Shown: positions 11,541 to 22,573 of the stretch, piece by piece | Layout: each line of letters starts with the position of its first letter | Position numbering within the stretch: the first letter of the stretch is position 1 | Source: Rhyzopertha dominica | Taxonomy: Eukaryota; Arthropoda; Insecta; Coleoptera; Bostrichidae | Length of the DNA: 64,000 bases | Direction: 5' to 3' | Assembly (NCBI GenBank): GCA_025024175.1 | Contig: QCXZ01000001.1 | Coordinates: forward strand, 30,870,942 to 30,934,941 | Program-made: the position numbers and the translations under genes | Notes under the pieces: generated by a model | The model's input: only the letters and a program-made list of their open reading frames with translations | Told to the model about the DNA's origin: nothing | The model's database searches: none

Positions 11541-13437
11541 TCCCAGACGTATAACACAACTATTATTGTAGGTGTTCTTATTCCTATGTCAGACAGCATA
11601 ATGTGGTTTACTATATTTATTTATTTAACCCTAAAATACTTTTTTTCTTATCCAAAAAAACAAATTTATCGGATTTGATTGGTTGCATATAATATCCCAC
11701 AGCTTCAAGTTATACTACATTGATTATTTATGCCAAACACAAAAAAAAGCTTTTGAGGTACCGTATTGTAGGCACATCTTACTATAATCTTGTGTAGTAA
11801 AATAATATGCAGTGTTTCTTAGTGAGTAGGTTTGCAGAATAATTAAAACAAATGAATTAACACAGCAAATTGAAACTACAACTTGTGTTTGTTTAACGTA
11901 CCGTCATTTTAAATTCAAAGCATTTTCCTAACGTATCAGTGTATGTACTTGATTCATATTTCTAGAATATATTTACTTTATTTTATTTATTATTATGACT
12001 ACGAGGCTTATGTTCTGCTTTTTAATAGATTTTTAACCCCTTAAAGTGCTTGACGAGCCGCCAGTGACCAGCGACATTTACAATGCGCTTTTTGCGCTGC
12101 ACCGATATGTTTTTATATGAGCACGTACACATCTGAACAAGATTATGTTAATGTCTCTGTTAATAAATATACTACTGCCTTTATAAGGCCTATGACGGCA
12201 GATACCCGAGGACATATACAGATTTAAGATTGATAAAGGAGCTACCGAGATAGGAATGGTTTCCTTTAAAAACTGGTATACTAGAATACCACTTCTCGGT
12301 TTGTATTTCTGCAGGTCATCATTTTTTCCAACCATACGTCTGGCAATTAATTTAACGAAATCCTTGGCAATTTGTGCCGTTATTCCCTGGGCAGGTGCGA
12401 ATGAACGTGCAAGAAGCGAAGTTGGATTGCGGACGCCTGTCACTGCCAATTTATGTATGGAAAAGCGCATTATTATCGGTATTATCAGAACGTATATACA
12501 TCGCAATAATTCCTAATTTATGCAGGCAAATTTTATTTCTTTGCGATACGTTGCTACTGCTGCTTTTTTGCAAAATATTGACAATTGGCACGCAATACGC
12601 AAAACACGGTAACTGTATAATTAACGTTTCCTGATTATAATATCATAAAGATGGCACCAAACAAAACGTGGAATACAATTTTTAGAACTCGATTGCATTG
12701 CTCACTCTTTCTCGCGTTGCCTCTCTTTAAAATTAGTTACCGATACTGACATTTCTCCAAGACTTTTTTTTTAATATCGCCTGATTTAAGGCTTACTACT
12801 TTCGTTTCAAAGCAAAACTTCAGTTGAATACAGTGATGTTTTTATGAATACAGTTCTTCTAAGTACTAACAGTTGAAAAAGAAATTTTACCTTTTCTAGG
12901 TTTTATGTATTCATCGTTAAATTCTTTACCTGCCTTTTAACAGCACTTAATATATTGCGCTTATGTGCAGTTTGCAACAAAATAATTAGTAGTAATACAA
13001 CAAGTGCAATGAAAATTAAGTAAATAAGTAATTTTCATTCCACGAATTATATCTTGTGGACAAAATCAGTTATTCTTATGTAGCAAACATAATTGCCGAT
13101 TACTAACAAAATGTACCGTGCTAATGCAAATTATAACGGCGAATTAAGATTTCAGTACTAGTATTATCGGTTTTCTGAAAACAGTTTTGAATTTGAATAC
13201 AACTCTAGAGCAAAATTCATTGGACTTCAGCTTGGGCAGCGGTCAGAGACGCAAGTATTCGAACGGTCCTCCGAGTTATACATTATTTGTGTGATTAATA
13301 AACAACCAACCAACCCCACCGGGTCACCGGGAATTTCGCAGTGGGCCCGCAGGCCAAGGGCCTTCTTGCCAAAGCTAAAATAGTGCAAGCAAACAAATTT
13401 GGGTTTCCGAATTATTGTGCCGTGACTTCGGTATTGT
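11541..13437. other. Non-genic stretch with one unassigned 142-codon ORF
   Basis: Mostly featureless. The minus-strand frame 12078-12506 is the longest open frame here but matches no family I recognise. It has no signal peptide or zinc-binding pattern, and it overlaps an opposite-strand frame at 12256-12516. A CCAA-type tandem run at about 13303-13316 follows a TAATAAAC string and may mark the end of an old retroelement. Confidence 0.3.
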
Positions 13438-14107
13438 TAAGGTGATCAACCGACCGGATTTAGCCCGGACAGGTTTGTATTTTTGTTTGTCCGTACTTAA
13501 TGTGGTATCCGGAGTTGTCCNGATTTTCAAAATTTTGTTTGGATTTGTCCGTTTTTTTTATAATTTGAGCTAAAAATGTGCACATGGTATTTTACTTTTC
13601 ATTCTTGCCATTTGTCTTTTCATGCAGTCAGGCGTAGCTAACTTCATAGTTTCCTGTGTCACATTAATGTCAACCACAGATATCTTATCTATTATGTAGA
13701 CAGCTAATTGTTATGGCATGTGCGAGAAAATATTGTAACGATCTGTGGCCATATTGCTCGTTCGTAGGACAGCGAGTCTGCGCGGTAACTCGCTAGTGTG
13801 ACACAGTGAATAGCGATTAGCCATAATTGCGACAGATTCTCTTGTTTGTTGTACCGTTGCCATGACGTTTCCTTATTATAATCTTTATTGCGCATGCGTC
13901 TGGCCCTACCTGCTCGAGGATTATTTATTACAAAATCTTATTACATTAAATTTCTCAGTCTATGTATTTAGTTTTGTGGAATCAGCACGAAATTGCGTAG
14001 CCGGCATAATCTAATGCCTGGCCATATGGCCATCCCTCTTTATCCTATATTACAAATAGCACCATGAAGGCATCCGGATTTTTTGGTTTGGGCAGTTGGT
14101 CACCTTA
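13438..14107. mobile_element. Non-autonomous hAT element (670 bp) with 8-bp target duplication
   Basis: The left end reads TAAGGTGATCAACCGACCGG. The right end, reverse-complemented, reads TAAGGTGACCAACTGCCC. The TRAGGTGACCAAC form is a known hAT terminus style. Both ends are flanked by the same 8 bp, GGTATTGT (13430-13437 and 14108-14115); eight bases is the hAT duplication length. The interior has no transposase-like reading frame. The flanking DNA is continuous across the insertion. Confidence 0.85.
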
Positions 14108-14115
14108 GGTATTGT

Positions 14116-15480
14116 TAACACAAACGTTTCGGCAGTCGTAATTGGCAGCGTTTTCAGTGCTTAAGACAACCAGTTAGGACAGGCGTGAAAGCCTAAGCGT
14201 TATTAGTCCAGTCAAATAATAATTTAGTTAAACATTTTGGGTAGGCAGCGATTTTATTTTACCATTCTATTAGAGGGTGACAAATATAATACTTAGTTTC
14301 TAAGACTGCAACCCTGGCCATTTAGCAGCCATTTCTAAAATAAGGGTGAAATAGTTTTTTTTACGATATCTCCATAAATATTATCGTACGGAAAATTTTT
14401 TAGAAGTTTTAATTTGTAGGTTGCCAATGAAACGGTGAACAACTCTTATTAATGATATTAATAATAAGCACTTGATAGAAATATATTTGCTATGTATTCT
14501 TTCATTTTCAATTTTTAATATTTTTGTAGCAAATACTTCTTATATTCGATGTTCAAAAACATCAATCATTCTGGGGATTTTCTAGCATCGCAAATAAAGC
14601 ATTGTTACTTTTATTCATGCAAAATTGTATTTTTGTATATCAAAAGATAGCATAGTTCATCAAAGACGATTGGGTACAATATATTATTCGAATGTTGCTC
14701 TTTTTTATTCTTCAGTGCACCTACGTTGAATTAATTTCTTTCAATATTTGTCGGTATCTTGAAAAGGGTTAATAGTTTATTGAATTTTTGCAGACTAGAC
14801 TTTTTCGAAGCAGGAAACCTAATATTTATATCTGTTTAGCGCCAGCACATTGAGGGACTGGTTAGGCCAACTTTTCCATATTAAAAGTGATCAAGCTCCT
14901 TGTCCTCAAAGTTTTTCTTTTTCATGATAATATTTTTAAACAACATTCAATTGCAAGTAAAAAGATAGTACATTTAAAAAATGCAGAAACATCAATTTTT
15001 GAGATACTTAAAACACATTTAGTTTTTCGTTTCATTGCATGAACTAAGATGAAGATATTCCTCTTGCAAGCTTAGAAATGCATGCTTGCTAATGCCAGAA
15101 CTAATTTAATGATTTCGTTGCAGTAACTTAAAAAATAGCAAAGAAAATTTTCAAAAAGCGCTCTATCGGCAACCATACATGGATTTTTTTACCTTTAGGA
15201 CGTAAGTACGATTTCTTTACTTGAATGATCGATTGATTCATTGATTGAAGCAGCGTACGGTAGGCATTTCTACCGCTCCCGGATATACTACCGACCCGGA
15301 TATGTCTACGCTGGGTTGGAGGCGTGACACGCTTGTTGCTATTGGGTTCCCACATAGCGCATGCTGCAGAAGTTTGGGGACTGGAATGGAGATGTTTTCA
15401 GGGCTTCCAACTAGCGGATATTTTTTTATCAGCCTGCGTGTTGAATGGTAGCTTAGTTCGGCTGTATTATTCTTGTTCTT
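14116..15480. other. No recognisable gene
   Basis: AT-rich sequence. Open frames at 15128-15451 on both strands show no identifiable domain; a somewhat GC-rich patch (15240-15370) could be the distal part of the adjacent LINE relic. Confidence 0.35.
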
Positions 15481-16860
15481 TCTCGGACTAGCTGCTGTCT
15501 GAGATTGTATACAGCTTTAGGACTTTATGTTTCTTGTCTTTTGTAATTTCTGACAACTGTTCTTCAATTATGTTTGATTTTGCTATGATTCCCTCCACCA
15601 CTGTTTTCCACTTATAGCGCGGTCGTCCTACTTTGAGCTTGTTGCTATTCATATTCCACGCTTTTTGTAGTATATGGTCTTCTCTTCTTTAAATATGTCC
15701 ACAATATTTCATTACACATGTTTTTAATCTTTTTGTGATTGTCTTTCCCTCTAGGAGTTTTGTTGCCCCTCGATTTTCGGTTTCTTTGACGCTTTGGCCA
15801 ATGTCATTATATGCGCAGTTTTTGTCCTCTGTTTGACTGTCATGGTGTCATGTACGTTCCCAGATATTTTATTTTTTGCCAACCTTTATATTTCGACTTC
15901 ATAGTTTGTATACGCTACCTGTCATTAACGTTTTCTCGCTATAGGGGTCTATCATCTTGACAGTGGTTTTGTTGTAGTTTATGGTTAGCCCGTTTTCTAA
16001 TAGGGTGTTATCTTCTACGTTATTTAGAAAGTCGGCTAAATATTTTTCATTCTTTGTTACTGCCACCAGGTTATCCGCATATGCTAGTATAAACGGGTTT
16101 TATTTTATTTCCTTGTCTGTTATATTTTTTGTTGTGTGATAGTTTCTTGAATGATATCATCCATGAAATTGTAAATATTGTTGATGATATGAGGCATCTT
16201 TGCTTTACTCCTCTACATTTTTTGTTTTACAGGGGTTGTCTGGACAAATCACTTTATCGTCGTAACTTCGTATAGACAGGCCTTCATTATCCTGGGGACG
16301 GGGGATCTTTTTTTGGCAGGATTTCTGGCACAAATTGGTGATCTGTCATATCGAGTGCTTTGTTTAAGTCTATAGACATGACGAACATCTTTGTATCTTC
16401 TCTCCATTTTTCTTCTTGTATGCGCATTCCTGTGAACATGTGATCGTCCACTGATCTGTTCTTGACAAAGGCTGTTTGATAGTGTGACATTTCTGGAATG
16501 TACTTTTCTTGTTCTGAGAGTAGAAAGTGTGTGTAGTATTTATACCCACCACTACATAGCGTTATTCTTCGATGGTCATCCATCTTCTGGGTATTTGTAC
16601 CGTTGTGCTTCAATCTTGGAGAATTTCATTCAGAGGCCAAGCTGTTATTTTTTGAATATTTCCTGTTTTATTATGTCTGGTCCATATTTTATTAGTTCGT
16701 TGTTTATCCTATCGAGGCCTGGGAACTTTTTTTTTCATGCTGTTTATGTTCCTCTAATGTTAATGGTTTGCTTATCAGTCCTTTTCATCAATTAATTTTA
16801 CTCTCGGTTCCTTATTATCGTCTTCCATTTTTTGTATCTAGTGTTTTATTGGGATGTAGT
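15481..16860 (-). pseudogene. LINE reverse-transcriptase relic, minus strand
   Basis: Read on the minus strand, 16613-16287 contains an RT core segment: SGGYKYYTHFLL, then QTAFVKNRSVDDHMF, then MFVMSIDLNKALD, equivalent to the 'GFRKGRST.DQIF' and 'FIDFKKAFD' blocks. Further along (about 16060-16090) AYADNLVAVT corresponds to the catalytic YADD block, with the second Asp replaced by Asn. The thumb and the 3' part, including GRPRYKWKTVV near 15600-15630, follow. Several frameshifts and stops make it inactive. It belongs to a non-LTR lineage; the clade was not determined. Confidence 0.65.
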
Positions 16861-17590
16861 TGTTGAAATTCCTGTTGATTTATCTGCGGTATTTTTTCAA
16901 ATATTTGAACGTGCAAAGTGCTATACAAACGTTACAAAGACAAAACTCTATTGATGTGAAGTCACATCCGATCTTCTTTTTGAAACCAGCGAGTCACGGA
17001 TTGCGGAGGTGGCGTCTTCTTCAGACTACTGCGGTTGTTTTATTTATTTACTAAATTCATGCTTATGTTACAAAGGTCATTATATCATCAAAAAGCAGTG
17101 ACAAATCTCAAATGTAAGTAAACTAAAGTTTGAGATACGCGGACTCCAAATTTCATCTTAACTTAAATGGCAGGGAACTGCAGTTTAAGTTGCTCCAGTT
17201 TTTGAATTCTTGCGTGATTAAATATTTGGTACCTGCGTATCTAACACCCTTCCTCTACTAATTATTATTTAAACTCGCCCTTGCATAGAATTGTTAAGGT
17301 TTGCGTCAATTTTTCTGCCGATGATGTTTTTTGCTTCGCAGTTCTTCGATTTCGTAAGATGCTAAAATTATTGTTTATGAATCAGCTACGATTTAAGTAA
17401 TTAGTTANATCAATATGGTACAGTTCATGCTTTTTTTCGTTTTCCTTTTTTACACTGGTTTTCTTCTTATAGATGTGCTTCTCTCTTTATCTTAACGTTT
17501 TCCCTTAAGTATGTAATTAAAGTTAAATTTCTNCAGGTTGTTATGTATNGAATTAAATATTATAATAATTACGTCTATGATGGCCTGCGT
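16861..17590. other. No recognisable gene
   Basis: AT-rich sequence containing several unresolved bases. No coding or transposon signal recognised. Confidence 0.35.
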
Positions 17591-17700
17591 CAAGACAATC
17601 TGTTTCGGCTTATAAAGCCTCCTCAGCACAGCTATAGTCCCAACGCAGACAACACGGCATAGATCTGGCTTCCCTTATATACGCAAAGGTAGGCGATGTG
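17591..17700 (+). repeat. Diverged relative of the 8.5-kb repeat linker
   Basis: GCAGACAACACGGCATAGA followed by CTGG, CTTATATAC and AAAGG parallels the linker segment between units of the cluster at 8452-9620 (GACAGTACGGCATAGAACTGG, then CTTATATACCAAAGC). Similarity is partial; it may be an older family member. Confidence 0.35.
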
Positions 17701-17701
17701 T

Positions 17702-17814
17702 ATGCGAGAATTACAGTGTGAATGACACCATGCCATAGAGTGGCAATACGGCATCATCCACTCGTCTCTGTGCCACTAGAGGGTATGGTGTCATCCACAC
17801 TGTAATTCTCGCAT
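17702..17814. mobile_element. Palindromic MITE-like element (113 bp)
   Basis: The two ends, ATGCGAGAATTACAGTGTG and its complement CACTGTAATTCTCGCAT, are near-perfect inverted repeats and continue inward (ATGACACCAT / ATGGTGTCAT) for about 32 bp on each side. Together they leave a loop of about 50 bp. No coding capacity. A clear target duplication was not identified. Confidence 0.7.
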
Positions 17815-19365
17815 TAAATATTGTGTTGTAGTATTTGTGAATACCTACGCTGGACTCGCCCCGTTTAGTATACTCCAATTTCAAATATATCTGATGTGTT
17901 TCTTTTAGTAAAAGCACAAAAGTCACTCAAATTAGATCAAATACTTTCATTGAAAACAATCTTGTAAAATACTACCCATTAATTATTAAAAAGTGTTGTA
18001 CTATATCTGCCAATATATCTCCTTTGCAAACATTTGCAAATACAAAACTTGAATGAATTAAGAATAATTCTATATGCGTTTAAATGATACACAAGAAAAT
18101 GTCTTAGCCGTTTTCATACACTTTTCACAATGTATTAATATTGAAGTCCAATTATTTAATTTAATTAGACATTTGTTGCAGATGCAAGGTTTTTAATGAT
18201 TTTTTAAAATTTAAGCTTGAAACTATAAACGAGTACCGTTGTTGATTTAACAAATTTTTAATAACACTTCATATTAAGAGGAACTAATAATCTTTCTTTA
18301 AAGTATGAAATAACTTTCTCAAGTCCATGCTTATGTTACTGCCACTGATTGGGCGGTACTTGCCACGTGATTTTTCAGTCGGACTATTTTATCATACCTT
18401 TTTTTTGCCGACGTTAACGACGACATAAACCAGCGGCAGTCCTTCTTCATCGGCATCATTCAATCACCACCTGTTGAAATTTACGACCGATATAAAACGC
18501 ACGCCATTATAATCGAAGTCCTCGGCTTGTCTATACATGGATGTGCTTGCGGTGGCTTCATTTCTAAATTCCGAATAATAATTATCAAATTTGCACCTCA
18601 CATTTAATTCCGAGCTGAGNGAGTTGGTATTTATACCCAAACTAGTAAATACAGCTTTATGCAAGACAAGCGTTCTATTTTCCAGAGCACAAATCCAAGT
18701 GCAACTGAAAAAACTAATGCCGTAAGAGGTAATTTAATTATTATTATGACCCAAAACCGCATTCGGGACTTCGACCATCGGCCAAAGTAACTAACTAACT
18801 GTCAAATTTATTTCACTATAAATTTGCAAAACGGTTCATTTTTCACTGCTAGCAAAGAATCATAAAACTCGACAAAAAAACAAAATTTATTTCGAACAGT
18901 TTATTTTTAATACCAAACTAAGAAAAGTGAGAAAATAATAGTAGGTAATTAGCAGTAAAATTAAATCAGTTACTCCCTAAATTAATTCCTGTAGACGATG
19001 TTACTGCTCATAAATTGAAGAATTAGAAGGTATTCCTTTAAAAAAAGACCGAGATTCTAACATTTCATTGGACTAGATCTTCAACTTCAGGGACGTTTTA
19101 TAGAAATCAGGTCGTCCCCTTCATTTGCCAAAAGTGTCAGAGCTTCTAAGACTGTGGCACCTATAACACTTAAACATTTCTTTACAAAGCCATTTTGCAA
19201 AGCTTGAAATTTATTCTTATTGTATTCACCCTCTTTTTAATATTTAATCGATTACATGAAGTATGAACTGCCGGCAAACTTCTATACATTTGCCTTATAT
19301 CGATATATTCAACAACTGAAGCAGTAAAAGTTCGGCGCTTAAGCTTTCATGGCCAGCGTTCAAAT
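17815..19365. other. No recognisable gene
   Basis: AT-rich sequence. The short minus-strand frame 18464-18664 contains an ambiguous base and no known domain. Confidence 0.35.
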
Positions 19366-19415
19366 GATAATGTGAAGCTTCCGGCATGGATGGCCGTGGT
19401 CTTCTTCCTTCTTCA

Positions 19416-19450
19416 GACGTTTCGCCTACTACTGTGGCAGGCATCTTCAG
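19416..19450 (-). ncRNA. Hammerhead-ribozyme-like motif in Penelope terminal repeat
   Basis: On the minus strand the order is CTGAAGA (fits the hammerhead core CUGANGA), a short stem GCCT...AGGC, then GAAACGTC. Penelope elements are known to carry such minimal hammerheads in their terminal repeats, with the self-complementary ACGU serving as stem III in dimers. The matching copy in the opposite terminal repeat (about 20831-20853) is degraded, reading GAAACGTG and lacking the CUGANGA core. Activity is not implied. Confidence 0.5.
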
Positions 19451-19650
19451 TGGCGAGCTCGTGGGCGTAGTCGTGGACATTACGGTGAACACACTAACTG
19501 CTGGGTGGTAGCTTCTTGTCCCGTGTTTATACCATCGCCGTGCCGGTCCGGTTGGGCGACGGCTTATCACTGGTGCGTTGCTGCGTTCTGGTCTTTCCGT
19601 GGGGGCGTTGTGAAGTACAGGAATTCAAATNTCGTTGGTTTTCAATCTTT

Positions 19651-19905
19651 TCAGTTAAAGTTATTATCGTGTTTGTGTATTTCGATGGCTTCTAGGAGTA
19701 GTCCCTTGTAGAAGGGGTTGGTGATACTAAACTTCGTCGAATTTGATGTTGTGTCCCTTTTGTAGTGCATTCTCTCGTGCTGCTTTATTCTGGTAGTGGT
19801 GCTCCTTTTTGTGGTTCCTATATATACTTGTCCGCAATTATATGGTATACGGTAAACTCCACCGAATGTCAAGGAGTTCCGTTTATCGCTGACAGAGGTG
19901 AACAT
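19651..19905 (-). pseudogene. Penelope GIY-YIG endonuclease domain fragment
   Basis: An 84-residue frame. VYRIPYNCGQVYIG gives the GIY-YIG core in its Penelope form (a C-x-C-type insertion between the two halves). It is followed by TTKRSTTTRIKQH, which supplies the conserved Arg. This domain makes the target-site nick that primes reverse transcription. A downstream stretch is in frame to 19651. It belongs to the element at 19366-20924. Confidence 0.8.
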
Positions 19906-20354
19906 ACTCTGTAGCTTTCTAGTGGGCTGGTAAACCGTTGAGATGTAATGTGACTAGAGTATTTTTCCAATGCAATCCGTGACATTCTTGATGTAGGGTA
20001 AGGAAGTATTCCCCATGAGTGTCGGTTCCTTTTATGTGGTGATACTATGCTGTCGACGAGGTCACATGGCCCTTTTGATTTTTTTTTACTGATATATCCG
20101 TTTGATCGTAGAGTTCCACGCAGATGATTTTACTTCCTCTTGTAGATGTTCAGGTTCAATGATCCTCTTTGCGCGTTCAACTAAGGCCTTGATAATACTC
20201 TTTTTCTGGCTTGGATGGCAATTCGAAATCTTATTGAGATAACAATCCGTGTGCGTAAGTTTTCGGTATATCTGATGGCCCAGTACCTCATTTGTGCGTC
20301 TAGTTACCAGAACTTCGAGAAAGGCAACGTCTAACATTTCTTCTCCATAGTGAA

Positions 20355-20552
20355 TTAGATGCTCCGATGTCTGCTGTTTAAGTGGACTAGGTAGTTCTCC
20401 AGTTCTTCGTCGCCGTCACTCCAAACTACGAAGGTGTCGTCGACATATCGGAACCAGGTGGTTGGTTTCAGCTTTGCACTGTCCAGTCGTGCTTCTTCCT
20501 CAGATCTTTCCATGAATAGGTTGGCTATTACAGGGCTAAGTGGGCTTCCCAT
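20355..20552 (-). pseudogene. Penelope reverse-transcriptase core fragment
   Basis: This 65-residue frame holds MGSPLSPVIANLFME and, about 20 residues on, RYVDDTFVVW. The first is the RT motif before the catalytic centre and the second the catalytic YVDD. The spacing is typical of Penelope RTs. The reading frame breaks just after LNSRHRSI; the continuation is in another frame at 20337-20086. Confidence 0.85.
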
Positions 20553-20936
20553 GGCAACTCCTTCGAGCTGTTTGTAGTAGTCCTCCTCCAGACGAAGTAT
20601 GATGAAGTTAAGCAGTAATTGAATAGAGCGGCGACGATTTGAGAAAAGATCTCGGCGATTGGGTCACTTGTGTCTTTAATTTTCGTGAACAGTGAGACCA
20701 CGCCACAGCTATTCGGTCATCGGTTCCCAGGTAAAGTGTCTTCAGTTTCTCGATGATGTAGATTGGCGTATTTACAATGTACGGTTGAAACAGCAACGTG
20801 AGGTATTTTGCTACATTGTAGATCCAATAGCGCCTGCCGCAGGCGAAACGTGTAGAGAAGGAAGGAGAAGAAGAAGAAGAAGAAATCGACCACTGGCATC
20901 CAGGCCGGAAGTTTCACATTATCCTTAGTAAGGTTC

Positions 20937-21539
20937 ATTCAGAATGTGTCTTTGAACCCGATAATTTTACATCCAATGGATAGGTAGCCCCAATTACCTC
21001 AAAGTTATCAGTGCCCTTCTTTATTAATCTTCCCGGGAACAAACACCACATATTGAAAATTAGAACAACCTACAACAAATAATAGTTGATTGAATATTAA
21101 AATTACCCACACATTTAACTAATATCACAAATACCTTTATAAGCAAGTATATTTTATCATCAACATTCTTAGTAAATCTCTCAACATCCTGCCTCAGTTC
21201 AATAATTTTTCTTAATATTTAACGTAGTTTTAAGCATTAAATGGGTACTCCACAAAATAGGTGGTTTTAAAACTTTCGACATTTCTTCTACATAATAAAG
21301 CATGACATTTTCCGATAAGTTTTTTACATTCTCCTTATGACACCATACACCAGCATTTGAAATGGACTCAATTACAAAGCGAAATGAACGTGGGGAGTTA
21401 CAAACCGTTTTTTCCAAAAACCTCTTTGTTAAATAGTGTCAGGGCAAGATGATGTACTCATAAACAAGTGGTAAGTCCCAAGATTCATAAACTGCATCCC
21501 CATTTGTTCGCAAATTGAAAACATGTTCTGTTGTGTTCT
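20937..21539. other. No recognisable gene
   Basis: AT-rich spacer between the Penelope element and a LINE relic. The minus-strand frame 21199-21417 shows no domain; it may be the distal end of the LINE. Confidence 0.35.
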
Positions 21540-21800
21540 ATTATGATTAACAACTAATCAATTTTTAGGAAACCAATCCAATATTTGAAGATTAATTTTT
21601 TCGGTAAGGGTCTCTAAAGACAAATAGGAGTGTAACGATGATGGTGCCACATCATTTGCAAGTAATGCAATTTATAGATGAGATCCTTGAAAGCAAATCG
21701 TTTATTAACATGACAAAGAGAGTAGGACTAAAAACAAAGCCTTGTGACACTCCAAGATAGATTTTTTTGTCTAGAATACTCGGCCTTGTCTATAATTACA
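21540..21800 (-). pseudogene. LINE reverse-transcriptase relic (catalytic region)
   Basis: The minus-strand translation gives LGVSQGFVFSPTLFVMLIND, equivalent to the 'GVPQGSVLSPTLFLLHIND' block. This is followed by a stretch corresponding to FADD (now FAND, in another frame) and then TLTEKINLQILDWF and VNHNRTQ of the thumb. Stops and frame changes interrupt it. The sequence differs from the LINEs at 15481-16860 and 28100-29999. Confidence 0.6.
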
Positions 21801-22538
21801 AACTGCTCGTTTTACTCGAAATAAGAAGATATACAATGTTTTTTACTACTAATAAAATTCTGTTTCAGTTTGTTTAATAATATATTACGCAATCAAACGC
21901 TTTCCAGAAATTTAAACATCTAAAGGAAGTAAAGTTTTTTAGTTCAAATCCTATGGGTATATTCTGACTAATCGAGTTTAACGCATATCTGGTAGAACAA
22001 TTATTTCTGACGTCAAACTAATTTTGTGAATATAAACTCAAATTTTAGTTTTGAAATTTTTAATTATATGAAGTATGCTGATTTACGATTGCAAGTATTT
22101 TGATCCCTGTTAAGGGAATCAAAATACTAAAATTAAATTCATTGTCATTGCTTATGTATGGCTGTAGTTGTAACGTGCCTAAATACAGTTTTTACGTGAT
22201 TCATTAAGGTGTCAATCAGTTGAATCAGTGAAAATCAGGAGATCCAGCACTTGGTTGGATGACAGTCTAGCAACCACACTGGTGAAGTTTATACTTAGCC
22301 TGGTGCTAGTTTAAAAAGAAAACTTGTATTTATGAAAAAATAAATCAAATAACGAGGTAGGTGTGTATCCTTCCGACTTGCTAACCTTACCAACGAACCC
22401 TTAAACCATAATTCTGGTACACAGTCAAAAATTTATTATTGTTACAATTTAACTACATTTATAGAAGCATTAGCAATGCATGTAGGAACATAATCTTGGT
22501 CTTTTTGGGCGAGACCGCGTCGATTTAGAAATATGGTC
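21801..22538. other. No recognisable gene
   Basis: AT-rich sequence; the 5' portion (to about 21960) may be upstream sequence of the neighbouring LINE relic. Nothing else identified. Confidence 0.3.
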
Positions 22539-22573
22539 GACGTTTCGCCCGTTCTTATACGGCGCATTATCAG
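22539..22573 (-). ncRNA. Second hammerhead-like motif (isolated Penelope terminal-repeat remnant)
   Basis: On the minus strand: CTGATAA (one change from CUGANGA), TGCGCC, loop, CGGGC, GAAACGTC. This repeats the layout in the Penelope terminal repeat at 19416-19450. The surrounding + strand text (ACGTTTCGCCCG ... GCGCATTATCAG) is typical of Penelope terminal repeats. No Penelope coding sequence lies beside it, so it is probably a solitary remnant. The core substitution predicts an inactive ribozyme. Confidence 0.4.

Larger units (their letters stand above)
19366..20924 (-). mobile_element. Penelope-like element, truncated, with inverted terminal repeats
   Basis: The minus strand carries Penelope-type domains in order. 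A connecting segment lies at 20796-20608 (PIYIIEKLKTLYLGTDDRIAV), then reverse transcriptase at 20552-20355 (MGSPLSPVIANLFME, then WFRYVDDTFVVW with the catalytic YVDD). The thumb/linker is at 20337-20086 and a GIY-YIG endonuclease at 19905-19651 (VYRIPYNCGQVYIG). Frameshifts separate them. The flanks hold inverted copies of one sequence: 19366-19436 on the + strand (GATAATGTGAAGCTTCCGGC onward) and 20831-20924 on the minus strand (GATAATGTGAAACTTCCGGC onward). Inverted partial long terminal repeats are known for this class. N-terminal RT motifs are missing, so the copy is 5'-truncated and inactive. Confidence 0.85.

Noticed and set aside
22240..22315. 5S-rRNA-like or tRNA-like text (CACTTGGTTGGATGAC...CCTGGTGCTAG)
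   Set aside because: Only short resemblance to the 3' part of 5S rRNA; no full-length gene, internal control region or fold.
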